This document shows positions 51,124 to 59,955 of a stretch of DNA of 64,000 nt, piece by piece. The position numbers and the translations under genes were made by a program. Origin of the DNA: Aquabacter cavernae (GTDB taxonomy: Bacteria; Pseudomonadota; Alphaproteobacteria; Rhizobiales; Xanthobacteraceae); the NCBI RefSeq assembly GCF_003993795.1, contig NZ_RWKV01000016.1:434001-498000 (forward strand). The letters run 5' to 3'. Numbering within the stretch: the first letter of the stretch is position 1; every line of letters begins with the position of its first letter. Under the pieces are notes generated by a model, which worked only from the letters and a program-made list of their open reading frames with translations, ran no database searches and was not told where the DNA came from.

Positions 51124-51417
51124 TCAGTAGCCCGGCAGGTAGAAGCGGTCTGGCAGCGGATAGCGGCCGGGCACGAAGCCATTCTCGCCCGCACCATAAG
51201 TGGGGAAGAAGTAGCTGGAGGGCAGGGCATAGTCCAAATAGGACTTGGAACCCGGCTTCACGACCGTACCAGCATCCAGCGGCGAACGCTTGGTGATGTC
51301 GATGACGATGCGCTTCTTGGGCTGGGTGCTGGACGAGGAGCCGGTCTGGGCTTCGGCCACGCCGACGGCCGCGAGGCTCAAGGCGGCGGCGAGGGTGAGA
51401 AGCGGCGCGAAACGCAT
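51124..51417 (-). CDS. Small exported hypothetical protein
   Basis: 97-aa protein with a Sec signal peptide (MRFAPLLTLAAALSLAAVGV-AEA) and a short mature part rich in Ser, Pro and Tyr (KKRIVIDITKRSPLDAGTVV, YALPSSYFFPTYG, YPLPDRFYLPGY). No family recognised. The ATG at 51417 is chosen for the signal peptide. It lies upstream of and divergent from asd. Confidence 0.65.
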   Translation of the reverse strand: MRFAPLLTLAAALSLAAVGVAEAQTGSSSSTQPKKRIVIDITKRSPLDAGTVVKPGSKSYLDYALPSSYFFPTYGAGENGFVPGRYPLPDRFYLPGY

Positions 51418-51756
51418 GGAATCCTCCCAGGGAAGCGTCCTGTTGCGACGCCCCATTGAACCGAACCGATTCCGGTTACGTCACAAACGCAGTCTAGGCA
51501 AGGAACGGCTGCAGGTCGAGGGCGGTTCCCGACGCAAGGGCATGCCGCAGCGATCATCGCGACCCATGGCAAATCAAGGGTTTCCCGAAAATGCTCCCGC
51601 GCGGCGCCGGTCCTTGGCCTGGCGGGAGGTGGCGCAGCGTGTCGGGCGCGCCACACTGCGCGGGCAGGCCAGCGCGCCTTGACGTTGCGCCCTAGGCCGC
51701 AAAGGCATAAAAGCTCGGTCTTCCGGCACCTTGCCGGCTGCTAGTGAAGGTCTGTC
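51418..51756. other. Divergent promoter region of exported protein gene and asd
   Basis: About 340 bases without a supported ORF on either strand. TTGCGC followed by an A/T-rich CATAAA near 51690-51712 could be a weak promoter for asd. CCGGCACCTTGCCGG (51726-51740) is a short hairpin in the asd leader. Confidence 0.35.
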
Positions 51757-52791
51757 ATGGGTTACAAGATCGCCGTTGCCGGCGCCACGGGGAACGTGGG
51801 CCGGGAGATCCTGTCGATCCTCGACGAGCGGGGCTTCCCCGCCGACGAGGTTGTCGCGCTCGCCTCGCGCCGCTCCATGGGCGTCGAGGTCTCCTACGGC
51901 GACAAAACCCTGAAGGTGAAGGACCTCGCCACCTACGACTTTTCCGACACCGACATCTGCCTCATGTCTGCGGGCGGCTCCGTGTCCAAGGAATATTCGC
52001 CGAAGATCGGCGCGCAGGGCTGCGTTGTCATCGACAATTCCTCGCAGTGGCGCACGGATCCCGATGTTCCGCTGATCGTTCCGGAAGTGAATGCCGACGC
52101 CATCGTCGGCTTCAAGAAGAAGAACATCATCGCCAACCCGAACTGCTCCACGGCGCAGCTCGTGGTGGCGCTGAAGCCGCTGCATGACGCGGCGACCATC
52201 ACGCGGGTGGTGGTCTCCACCTACCAGTCCGTTTCCGGCGCCGGCAAGGACGCCATGGACGAGCTGTTCAGCCAGACCCGCGCGGTGTTCGTCTCCGATC
52301 CGGTGGAGCCGAAGATCTTCCCCAAGCGCATCGCCTTCAACCTGATCCCCCAGATCGACGTGTTCATGGAGGACGGGTTCACGAAGGAAGAGTGGAAGAT
52401 GGTGGTCGAGACCAAGAAGATCCTCGACCCGAAGATCAAGCTCACCGCCACCTGCGTGCGCGTGCCGGTCTTCGTCTCCCATTCCGAGAGCGTGAACGTG
52501 GAGTTCGAGAAGCCCCTGTCGGCCGAGGAAGCCCGCAAGATCCTGCGGGCGGCCCCGGGCATCCTGGTGGTGGATACGCGCGAGCCGGGCGGCTACGCCA
52601 CGCCCCACGAGGCGGCGGGCGAGGACGCGACCTATATTTCGCGCCTGCGCGACGACCCGACCGTGGACAACGGCATCGCCTTCTGGTGCGTGTCGGACAA
52701 TCTGCGCAAGGGCGCGGCGCTGAACGCGGTGCAGATCGCGGAAGTGCTGGTGAACCGCAAGCTCATCACCTCGCGCCGCAAGGCCGCCTGA
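51757..52791 (+). CDS. asd: Aspartate-semialdehyde dehydrogenase
   Basis: 344-aa NADP-dependent enzyme reducing aspartyl phosphate to aspartate semialdehyde for lysine, threonine, methionine and diaminopimelate synthesis. The Rossmann VAVAGATGNVGREIL-like start, the SAGGSVSKEYSP region and NPNCSTAQLVVALKPLHD with nucleophile Cys130 identify it. The VRVPVFVSHSESVNVEFEKP segment with its His also matches the family. The ATG at 51757 follows AGGTCTGTC. An intrinsic terminator follows at 52813. Confidence 0.97.
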   Translation: MGYKIAVAGATGNVGREILSILDERGFPADEVVALASRRSMGVEVSYGDKTLKVKDLATYDFSDTDICLMSAGGSVSKEYSPKIGAQGCVVIDNSSQWRTDPDVPLIVPEVNADAIVGFKKKNIIANPNCSTAQLVVALKPLHDAATITRVVVSTYQSVSGAGKDAMDELFSQTRAVFVSDPVEPKIFPKRIAFNLIPQIDVFMEDGFTKEEWKMVVETKKILDPKIKLTATCVRVPVFVSHSESVNVEFEKPLSAEEARKILRAAPGILVVDTREPGGYATPHEAAGEDATYISRLRDDPTVDNGIAFWCVSDNLRKGAALNAVQIAEVLVNRKLITSRRKAA

Positions 52792-52812
52792 GGCGGGCTC
52801 AGAGCCAAATGG

Positions 52813-52839
52813 AAACGGCGCCCCTCGGGGCGCCGTTTT
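52813..52839 (+). terminator. Intrinsic terminator of asd
   Basis: AAACGGCGCCCC (52813-52824) and GGGGCGCCGTTT (52827-52838) form a 12-bp stem, followed by T. Confidence 0.9.
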
Positions 52840-52885
52840 CGTTTCAGCTGTCCCTTGCGCCGGCCAAAGGCGGGGGCCGGTGGCG

Positions 52886-54409
52886 TCAGGCGCTTTTCCT
52901 CAAGACCTCGGGCAGCATGGAGCCCGTCTCCTTCGCCCGCAGGTGCCAGGAGAAAGCCTCCTCCATCACATGGGGCGTATGGCCGCCGCGCTTCAAAGCG
53001 CGCTCGTAATAATCGGCCAGTTCATCGCGATAGGAAGGGTGGACGCAATTGTCGATGATGCGCTGGGCCCGCTCGCGCGGCGCCAGTTCCCGCAGGTCGG
53101 CGAGGCCCACCTCGGTCACCAATATGTCCACGTCATGCTCGTTATGGTCCACATGGGGCACCATGGGCACCACGCTGGAGAGCGCCCCGCCCTTGGCGAT
53201 GGACTTGGTGACGAACACCGACAGATAGGCGTTGCGTGCGAAATCCCCCGAGCCGCCAATGCCGTTCATCATGTGGGTGCCGCCCACATGGGTGGAATTG
53301 ACGTTGCCGTAAAGGTCGAATTCCAGCGCCGTGTTGATGGCGATGATGCCGAGGCGGCGGATGATCTCGGGATGGTTGGAAATCTCCTGCGGCCGCAGGA
53401 TGAGGCGCGGCTTGTAGCGCACGATCTCCGGCATCACCGCGTCATGCTTCTCCTTCGACAGGGTGATGGAGGAGCCGGAGGCGAAGTTCAGCTTGCCCGC
53501 GTCGAACAGGTCGAACGTGGAATCCTGCAGCACCTCGGAATACATGGTGAGGTCGTGGAACGGGCTGTCGATGAAGCCGTGCATGACCGCGTTGGCGATG
53601 GTGCCGATGCCCGCCTGGAGCGGCTGGAGCCGCGTGGTCAGGCGCCCGATGCGCACCTCCTGCTGGAGGAAGTCCATGAGATGCCCCGCGATGGCGGCGG
53701 TCTCGGGATCGGGCGGCAGGACGGTGGAGGCGGAATCCAGCTTCCGGGTGATCACGATGGCCGCGATCTTCTCCGGCGGGATGGCGATGAAGGGCAGGCC
53801 CACCCGGCTCTCGGGCGACACCACGGGAATGGGCTCACGGAACGGCCGGCGCGTGGGGATGTAGATGTCGTGCAGCCCCTCCAGCTCCGCCGGCTGGGAC
53901 AGATTGATCTCCACGATCACCTTCTCCGCCAGGATGGCGAAGGTGGCCGAATTGCCCACCGACGTGGTGGGGATGATGGCGCCCTGCGCGGTGATGGCCA
54001 CCGCCTCCACCACCGCCACGTCGATGGGGCCGAGCTGCCTGGTGCGCAGATGCTCCACCGTCTCGGACAGATGCTGATCGACGAACATCACCTCGCCGGC
54101 ATTGATGGCCTTGCGCAGCGCGGGGTCGGACTGGAACGGGATCCGGCGGGCGAGCACATGGGCCTCGGTCAATTGCTTGTCGAGGTCGTTGCCCAGCGAG
54201 GCGCCGGTGACGAGGGTGATCTTGAAGGGCTCGCGCCGCGCCCGCTCCGCCAGCGCCATGGGCACGGCCTTCGCCTCGCCCGCGCGGGTGAAGCCGCTCA
54301 TGCCCACCAGCATGCCGTCGCGGATATGGGAGGCGGCCTCCTCGGCGCTGACGACCTTTTCGTGGAGCGATGCGAGGCGGATACGATCGTAGGGCATGGC
54401 TGTGTCCAT
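52886..54409 (-). CDS. Acetyl-CoA hydrolase/CoA transferase family protein
   Basis: 507-aa class I CoA-transferase-fold protein of the succinyl-CoA:acetate CoA-transferase / acetyl-CoA hydrolase group. Marks are VGMSGFTRAGEAKAVPMALA, GASLGNDLDKQL, FASGSSITLSKEKHDAV and INTALEFDLYGNVNSTHVGG with the catalytic Glu and the following GxGG. It moves CoA between succinate or acetate and other acids. ATG 54397 is an alternative start. It lies divergent from the CitE-like gene, so the two probably respond to acetyl-CoA metabolism, but this is not shown. Confidence 0.92.
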   Translation of the reverse strand: MDTAMPYDRIRLASLHEKVVSAEEAASHIRDGMLVGMSGFTRAGEAKAVPMALAERARREPFKITLVTGASLGNDLDKQLTEAHVLARRIPFQSDPALRKAINAGEVMFVDQHLSETVEHLRTRQLGPIDVAVVEAVAITAQGAIIPTTSVGNSATFAILAEKVIVEINLSQPAELEGLHDIYIPTRRPFREPIPVVSPESRVGLPFIAIPPEKIAAIVITRKLDSASTVLPPDPETAAIAGHLMDFLQQEVRIGRLTTRLQPLQAGIGTIANAVMHGFIDSPFHDLTMYSEVLQDSTFDLFDAGKLNFASGSSITLSKEKHDAVMPEIVRYKPRLILRPQEISNHPEIIRRLGIIAINTALEFDLYGNVNSTHVGGTHMMNGIGGSGDFARNAYLSVFVTKSIAKGGALSSVVPMVPHVDHNEHDVDILVTEVGLADLRELAPRERAQRIIDNCVHPSYRDELADYYERALKRGGHTPHVMEEAFSWHLRAKETGSMLPEVLRKSA

Positions 54410-54676
54410 TTTCGGCGCGTGACAGGAGCACGCACCGCCCCCAGGGCCAATCCGTCATTCCGCCTAAGTCGAAGGACGGATGCGCGCCTCACGCATGGAT
54501 GGCCACCGGAATGCCGAAACCGTCCAGCCCCGCCACATAGTCCCCCATGGCCGCCCCTCCAGTCCGGCTGTTCACGATGTCCGCGCGCGACGGGCGGACA
54601 CGGCAGATTCCGGTTCCTTCGGACCGTATCGCGCTCTAGCCTTGGTTGAAACCGCGCCAGGGGAGAGCCTTCCGTC

Positions 54677-55552
54677 ATGACCATCCGCCCACGCCGCAGC
54701 GTCCTCTACATGCCCGGCTCCAATGCCCGCGCGCTGGAGAAGGCGCGGACCCTGGCCGTCGATGCCGTGATCATCGACCTTGAGGACGCGGTCGCTCCCG
54801 ACGCCAAGGTGGAAGCGCGCGGACGGGCGGCGGAGACGGTGAAGGCGGGCGGCTTCGGTCCGCGCGAGACCATCATCCGCATCAACGGCCTGGACACACC
54901 CTGGGCCATGGACGACCTGGAAGCCGCCGCTTCGGCCGCCCCGGACGCCATCCTCGTGCCCAAGGTGCAGGACCCCGAGCAATTGCTGACCGTGGGGCGC
55001 CGCCTGGAGGCGCTGGGCGTGCCCGACACCACCCGCGTCTGGGCCATGATCGAGACGCCCATCGCCATCCTCGACATCCACGCCATCGCCGCGTCCCGCA
55101 GCCCGCTGACCCGTCTCGACGTGTTCGTGCTGGGCACCAACGATCTCGCCAAGGAGACCCGCGCGGCCCTGGTGCCGGGACGCGCGCCCATGGTTGGCTG
55201 GCTCATGCAGGTGCTGGCGGGCGGGCACGCTTATGGCATCGACGTGCTGGACGGCGTGTGGAACCAGTTCCAGGACATGGACGGCTTCAAGGCCGAGTGC
55301 GCCCAGGGCGTGGAAATGGGCATGGACGGCAAGACGCTGATCCATCCCAGCCAGATCGAGCCTTGCAACACAGCCTTCAGCCCGCCCGAGGCGGAAGTGG
55401 CCAAGGCGCGCAGCATCATCGCCGCCTTCGCCCTGCCGGAGAACCAGAGCAAGGGCGTGATCCAGCTGGATGGCCGCATGGTGGAACGCATGCACGCGGA
55501 CATGGCGCAGCGCACCGTGGCGCTCGCGGACGCCATCGCCGCCAAGGCCTGA
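54677..55552 (+). CDS. CitE-like malyl-CoA lyase/thioesterase (HpcH family)
   Basis: 291-aa HpcH/CitE superfamily TIM barrel. RRSVLYMPGSNARALEKART, VDAVIIDLEDAVAPDAK with metal Asp-Glu, and HPSQIEPCNTAFSPPEAEVA are family motifs. In the ethylmalonyl-CoA pathway such proteins cleave (3S)- or beta-methylmalyl-CoA, or hydrolyse malyl-CoA. A mesaconyl-CoA hydratase gene lies 2 kb away on the same strand, which favours that pathway. The start ATG 54677 follows GGGGAGAG. The lyase versus thioesterase choice cannot be settled by eye. Confidence 0.85.
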   Translation: MTIRPRRSVLYMPGSNARALEKARTLAVDAVIIDLEDAVAPDAKVEARGRAAETVKAGGFGPRETIIRINGLDTPWAMDDLEAAASAAPDAILVPKVQDPEQLLTVGRRLEALGVPDTTRVWAMIETPIAILDIHAIAASRSPLTRLDVFVLGTNDLAKETRAALVPGRAPMVGWLMQVLAGGHAYGIDVLDGVWNQFQDMDGFKAECAQGVEMGMDGKTLIHPSQIEPCNTAFSPPEAEVAKARSIIAAFALPENQSKGVIQLDGRMVERMHADMAQRTVALADAIAAKA

Positions 55553-55556
55553 TGCC

Positions 55557-56249
55557 ATGGCCACCCGCATCGTCATGGTGGTCTATCCGGAGCTGGACCA
55601 GCTCGACCTGACGGGGCCGTTCGAGGTGCTCGCACGGCTGCCGGGGGCACAGGTCCAGCTCGCCTGGAAGAAGACGAAGCCGATCCGGGATACGGCCGGG
55701 CTCGCCTTGGTGCCGGACGTGAAATTCTCCAAGGTCAAGGACTGCGACGTGCTGGTGGTGCCCGGCGGGCCGGGCCAGCTCGCGCTCATGGAGGACGAGG
55801 AGACCCTCGCCTTCCTGCGCCGCATGGCGGAAAACGCGCGCTACGTCACCTCGGTCTGCACGGGCGCGCTCCTCCTGGGAGCGGCGGGCCTGCTCATGGG
55901 CTATCGCGCCACCACCCATTGGCTCTCCCTGGAGCAATTGTCGCTGCTGGGCGCCATTCCCGTGGGCGATCGCGTGGTGGTGGACGGCAACCGCATGACC
56001 TGCGCGGGCGTCACCTCGGGCATCGACTTCGCCCTCACCCTGGCGCGCGAACTGGCGGGCGAGAACGAGGCGCGGCGCATCGCCCTGTCCATGGAATATG
56101 ACCCGCGCCCGCCCTTCCCGCCCTTCGCCGACGAGGATCCCCGCCTCGTGGAGGAGGTGCGGCTGCGCACGGAAGACTTCCAGCGCCGCCGCGTGGCCGT
56201 CGCGCGTGCCGTGGGCGCGCGCCTCCTCAACCAACCGGACCTGACATGA
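55557..56249 (+). CDS. DJ-1/PfpI-family protein
   Basis: 230-aa class I glutamine amidotransferase-like protein. VMVVYPELDQLDLTGPFEVL, CDVLVVPGGPGQLALMED and VTSVCTGALLLGAAGLLMGY (nucleophile Cys) are typical. This subfamily includes cyclohexyl-isocyanide hydratase-like and regulatory members; the function is not fixed. It starts 4 bases after the CitE-like stop and overlaps the next gene by ATGA, so it is part of the same transcript. Confidence 0.88.
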   Translation: MATRIVMVVYPELDQLDLTGPFEVLARLPGAQVQLAWKKTKPIRDTAGLALVPDVKFSKVKDCDVLVVPGGPGQLALMEDEETLAFLRRMAENARYVTSVCTGALLLGAAGLLMGYRATTHWLSLEQLSLLGAIPVGDRVVVDGNRMTCAGVTSGIDFALTLARELAGENEARRIALSMEYDPRPPFPPFADEDPRLVEEVRLRTEDFQRRRVAVARAVGARLLNQPDLT

Positions 56250-56449
56250 AGCTCTATCGCTACCTCACCGGCCCCGACGACAACGCCTTCTGCAAGCGCG
56301 TGAGCGCGGCGCTCAACAAGGGCTGGCAGCTCTACGGCGCGCCGACCCTCACCTTCGACCCGGTGAAGGGCCGCGTCATCTGCGGCCAGGCCATCGTCAA
56401 GGACGTGGCGGGCGAATGGTCCGAGGACGTGACCCTGTCCGACTATTGA
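56246..56449 (+). CDS. DUF1737 protein
   Basis: 67-aa protein: MKLYRYLTGPDDNAFCKRVS, LNKGWQLYGAPTLTFD, then GRVICGQAIVKDV. This is the DUF1737 pattern, whose function is unknown. ATGA overlap with the DJ-1/PfpI gene suggests linked expression. It is convergent with the CDF transporter gene. Confidence 0.85.
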   Translation: MKLYRYLTGPDDNAFCKRVSAALNKGWQLYGAPTLTFDPVKGRVICGQAIVKDVAGEWSEDVTLSDY

Positions 56450-56480
56450 GGCCGTCCGCCCGCGCGGCCGGAGCCGTGAT

Positions 56481-57434
56481 TCAGGCTGCGTGGGTCTCCG
56501 CCAGGGTGGCGGCGAAGGTGCGGGGGGTGGGTGCCATCAGCACCACCGCCACATCCACCTCGTCGCCCACCACCGCGAACTCCTCCTTCACCTTACTGGT
56601 GAGGTCCGCCACGGCATCGCGGGCCCGCGCCACGCTCCAGGCGGGGTCGAAGCCCAGATGCAGTTCCACCATCATGCGCCCGCCATGGCTGCGGGTGCGG
56701 ATGTCGCCCAGCTCCTCGAAATCGTCGAAGCAGCGGGTGAGCGCCTTCAGGATGCGCAATTGCCCCGCCTCGTCGATGGCGCGATCCAGCAGGGAGCCCA
56801 GCGAATTGGTGAGCATCTCGTAGATGTTGAACACCATGAAGCCGATCACCACGAAAGACGCGAGCGGGTCGAGATAGGCGATCCAGTTCACCGAATGCAG
56901 GTTGGACGTGATGAGCGTCACGCAGAACACCGAGCCGGACGAGCAGGCGGACACCAGATGCACGCGCGCCTGTGCCATCAGGACGGGGGAGCGCGCGCTG
57001 CGCGCGAGACGCCGGGCCTTGATGTGCAGGTAGATGTTGCCGGCCGCCGCCACCGCCGTCACCAGAAGGCCGAGCGCAGCGCCGCTCACATGCTCGGGAT
57101 GCAGCAGGCCCACCACCGCCCGCGCGGTGGCGACGATGACCAGGATCACCTGGAGCACGGCGATCAGCAGTTCCGCGAGATTTTCCAGCTTGCCGAGCCC
57201 ATAGGCGAAACGATGGGCCTTGGAGCGCTCCGCGATGCGCAGAACCAGATAGCAGGCGGTCAGCGAGGTCAGGTCGAAGCAGGTGGCCAGCATGTCCGTG
57301 AGGACCGCCGCCGAATTGGCGAGCGCCGCCGCCAGCACATAGAACGGAAACAGCGCCGCCACGAAGCACATGGCCTGAAACGACAGTTTCTGACTGGACG
57401 AACCCGACACGCCGCCTCCCCGCTTTGCCGGCAA
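56481..57434 (-). CDS. Cation diffusion facilitator transporter, atypical metal site
   Basis: 317-aa CDF-family protein with the six-span arrangement and a cytoplasmic C-terminal domain (DIRTRSHGGRMMVELHLGFD). The TM2 segment NSAAVLTDMLATCFDLTS and TM5 segment ARVHLVSACSSGSVF align with the site of YiiP. Where YiiP has D45-x3-D49 and H153-x3-D157, this protein shows A and D, then H and A. Two of four usual ligands are lost, so substrate or coupling may differ. It is divergent from the mesaconyl-CoA hydratase gene. Confidence 0.85.
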   Translation of the reverse strand: MPAKRGGGVSGSSSQKLSFQAMCFVAALFPFYVLAAALANSAAVLTDMLATCFDLTSLTACYLVLRIAERSKAHRFAYGLGKLENLAELLIAVLQVILVIVATARAVVGLLHPEHVSGAALGLLVTAVAAAGNIYLHIKARRLARSARSPVLMAQARVHLVSACSSGSVFCVTLITSNLHSVNWIAYLDPLASFVVIGFMVFNIYEMLTNSLGSLLDRAIDEAGQLRILKALTRCFDDFEELGDIRTRSHGGRMMVELHLGFDPAWSVARARDAVADLTSKVKEEFAVVGDEVDVAVVLMAPTPRTFAATLAETHAA

Positions 57435-57528
57435 GAAAGAAGCAGTCCGGCACGAGCGTCAAGCGCGCGAGTTGCACATGCACGGTGTGCCCTGCAACAT
57501 GACGCGAGCTGCGCGGTAGGAGAGGCTG

Positions 57529-58578
57529 ATGAGCAAGACGAATGCAGGCAATTTCTTCGAGGACTTTTCCGTCGGCCAGGTGATTCGCCACGCCACGCCA
57601 CGCACCGTGACGGTGGGCGATGTGAGCCTCTACAGCGCCCTCTATGGCACGCGCTTCGCCGTGCAGTCCGCCGACAGCTTCTCCCAGGCACTGGGCTATC
57701 CCCGCGCGCCGGTGGACGACCTGCTGGTGTTCCACACCGTGTTCGGCAAGACCGTGCCCGACATCTCCCTGAACGCGGTGGCGAACCTGGGCTATGCGGG
57801 CGGCCGCTTCCTGGCCCCGGTCTATCCCGGCGACACGCTCCAGGCGGTGTCGGAGGTGATCGGCCTGCGGGAGAATTCCAACGGCAAGAGCGGCGTCGTC
57901 TATGTGCGCTCCACCGGCTTCAACCAGGACGGCATCGAGGTGCTGGACTATGTGCGCTGGGTGATGGTGCGCAAGCGCGACGCCAAGTCCCCCGCGCCCG
58001 AGCCGGTGGTGCCCACCTTGCCGGCCGCGCTCGCCCCCGACGCCCTGGGCGACGCGGTGCCGCCGCTGGACATCGAGGAATGGCGCGACGACCTCTCCGG
58101 CTCGCCGTTCCGCTTCGGCGACTATGAGGTGGGCGAGCGCATCGACCATGTGGACGGCATGACCGTGGAGGAGGCCGAGCACATGATCGCCACGCGCCTC
58201 TACCAGAACACGGCCAAGGTGCATTTCAACCAATATACCGAAGGCCAAGGCCGGTTCGGCCGCCGCCTCATCTATGGCGGCCACGTCATCTCCATCGCCC
58301 GCGCGCTCTCCTTCAACGGGCTGGGCAACGCCTTCCATGTGGCGGCCATCAATGGCGGACGGCATGTGGCCCCGCTGTTCGCCGGCCTCACCGTCTTCGC
58401 CTGGAGCGAGATCCTGGACGCGGCCGAGCTGCCGGGGCGCTCCGATGTGGGGGCCCTGCGGGTGCGCACCATCGCCACCAAGGACCAGCCCTGCAGCGCC
58501 TATCCCCTGAAGGGCGAGGAGGATTACGACCCGAGCGTGATCCTCGACCTGGATTACTGGGTGCTCATTCCCCGCTGA
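57529..58578 (+). CDS. mch: Mesaconyl-CoA hydratase (beta-methylmalyl-CoA dehydratase)
   Basis: 349-aa double MaoC-like (hot dog) hydratase of the ethylmalonyl-CoA pathway, interconverting mesaconyl-CoA and beta-methylmalyl-CoA. It is recognised from GNFFEDFSVGQVIRHATPRT, LVFHTVFGKTVPDISLNAVA, then TAKVHFNQYTEGQGRFGRRL and LIYGGHVISIARALSFNGLG. The ATG at 57529 follows AGGAGAGG. It works with a malyl-CoA lyase, for which the CitE-like gene at 54677 is a candidate. The 3' end overlaps the convergent esterase gene by 25 bases. Confidence 0.92.
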   Translation: MSKTNAGNFFEDFSVGQVIRHATPRTVTVGDVSLYSALYGTRFAVQSADSFSQALGYPRAPVDDLLVFHTVFGKTVPDISLNAVANLGYAGGRFLAPVYPGDTLQAVSEVIGLRENSNGKSGVVYVRSTGFNQDGIEVLDYVRWVMVRKRDAKSPAPEPVVPTLPAALAPDALGDAVPPLDIEEWRDDLSGSPFRFGDYEVGERIDHVDGMTVEEAEHMIATRLYQNTAKVHFNQYTEGQGRFGRRLIYGGHVISIARALSFNGLGNAFHVAAINGGRHVAPLFAGLTVFAWSEILDAAELPGRSDVGALRVRTIATKDQPCSAYPLKGEEDYDPSVILDLDYWVLIPR

Positions 58579-59708
58579 GCGGGCGATTTCGGCGCGCCCT
58601 CGGCGCGCCGCTGCCCGCTCCCCTTCAGGGGCGAGGGCACCGGCAGGGGCACCGCGCCCATTTCGGCGGGGGGCGGGCCGAGCCGGAAGCGCGCGAAGAA
58701 GGCGAGGGATTCCTCGCCCATGTCGATGTCCCGGTTGCGCAGGCCGAGGAAAGGCGTCGCGAGGCCCGGCTTGGTCTCCACCCGGGCGGGCGACTGGTGG
58801 CCGCCCCGGTTGATCTTGTAGAGCACCACCTCCACGCCATCCGCGCACTGCGTGTAGCGGCGCACGGAGACGGTGGTGGCGTCCATGCCCACGATATCCG
58901 GCAGGTCCTGGTCGCTCGCCTCGCTGCACTGGTCCAGCTTGGCATAGAGAGCCGCGCTGTCGGGCGCGGAGAGGGTGGCGCCCAGCGGCGTCCAGAAGCC
59001 GTTCCAGGCGATGACCCCGTCGGCGGTGCCGTGCACGAACATGATGGGCACGGGCCGCTCGGGGTGGCATTCCTCGCGATAATTGGCGGGCGCGGTGGCC
59101 ATGGCCACCGAATAGGCGGCGAACAGGCCGGCAAACTCGCAGGCCATGCGCTCCACCATGAAGCCGCCATTGGAAATGCCCATGAGATAGAGCCGGGCGG
59201 GATCGGCGATGCCCTGCTCCACCAGCCTCTGGGCCAGCGCCACCAGGAAGGGCACGTCGTCGCCCGGCGTCAGCACCGCCTTCAGCCGCATGGCGGCGGG
59301 GCGACCGTCATTCCACACATGGCCGATGCCCTGGGGATAGACCGTCACATAGCCCTCCCGCTGGGCGGCAGGCTCCAGGCCCAGATAATCCCGCAGCCCC
59401 TCCGAAGTCTGCCCCGCCGCATGCAGGGCGATGATGGTGGGGCGCGGCTGCGCGGGAACGGGCCCGGCGGGGCGGCTGAGCAGGTAGGAGCGCGTCTCGC
59501 TCCCCACCTGGATGCGCTCCATGCTGCTGCGCGCCGGCTCCATGGCGGGCGCGGCCGCCGGAGCGGCGGGGCGGGGCGCCGTCTGTGCCAGCGCCGATGC
59601 CTGGCCGCCCCCGGCGAGCAGGCCCGCGAGAAGGACGACACGCAGAGGCCGGACGAGACGGCTCAGGGCAAGGCGGACCAGGGACAGGGACGGGAAAACG
59701 ACGCGCAT
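58554..59708 (-). CDS. Secreted PHB-depolymerase-like esterase (LpqC type)
   Basis: 384-aa alpha/beta hydrolase with a signal region (LRVVLLAGLLAGGGQASALA). The catalytic motif is LYLMGISNGGFMVERM (Gly-x-Ser-x-Gly), VPIMFVHGTADGVIAWNG has the Asp, and INRGGHQSPARVE the His, as in extracellular PHB depolymerase/feruloyl-esterase relatives. The ATG at 59708 (MRVVFPSLSL) is the best start, the longer reading running through the promoter region of ompW. It hydrolyses unknown esters. The N-terminus may also be a membrane anchor. Confidence 0.85.
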   Translation of the reverse strand: MRVVFPSLSLVRLALSRLVRPLRVVLLAGLLAGGGQASALAQTAPRPAAPAAAPAMEPARSSMERIQVGSETRSYLLSRPAGPVPAQPRPTIIALHAAGQTSEGLRDYLGLEPAAQREGYVTVYPQGIGHVWNDGRPAAMRLKAVLTPGDDVPFLVALAQRLVEQGIADPARLYLMGISNGGFMVERMACEFAGLFAAYSVAMATAPANYREECHPERPVPIMFVHGTADGVIAWNGFWTPLGATLSAPDSAALYAKLDQCSEASDQDLPDIVGMDATTVSVRRYTQCADGVEVVLYKINRGGHQSPARVETKPGLATPFLGLRNRDIDMGEESLAFFARFRLGPPPAEMGAVPLPVPSPLKGSGQRRAEGAPKSPAQRGMSTQ

Positions 59709-59885
59709 GGTGCGAATGAATCGCCGTTCGGCGGGCGATGCAAGCCGGATGGCGATCCACACCCACCGCCCCACCGGTTGTGGAGCGCCGCATCCGCCGG
59801 AAATCCAGTGTCCGCAAGGCCGGGAAAACCCGGATGTCACCTGAAAAGCACAAGGCTTCCCCATCCCCGCGCCGCCATGGCGAAT

Positions 59886-59899
59886 TTGATCCAGATCAA
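59886..59899. promoter_or_regulatory. FNR/FixK box upstream of ompW
   Basis: TTGATCCAGATCAA is a perfect TTGAT-N4-ATCAA box for FNR/FixK/Anr-type regulators. Its centre is 64 bases before the ompW ATG at 59956, so activation at a start near 59934 is geometrically suitable. Confidence 0.85.
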
Positions 59900-59955
59900 A
59901 TCCGCCGGGCAGCACACGGCACAAGCCTTACAAAGTTTCAAATCTGCACGATGGG

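Noticed and set aside
54480-54560. 19-codon minus-strand reading MGDYVAGLDGFGIPVAIHA before the CitE-like gene
   Set aside because: Too short to support a gene and without a family or neighbouring context.
52880-54649. 589-codon plus-strand frame antisense to the CoA-transferase gene
   Set aside because: A shadow of a clear enzyme on the other strand, with His/Asp-rich composition typical of antisense frames.
56593-59070. 825-codon minus-strand frame across the CDF and hydratase genes
   Set aside because: It crosses real genes on both strands and has the repetitive Ala/Arg/Gly pattern of a false ORF.
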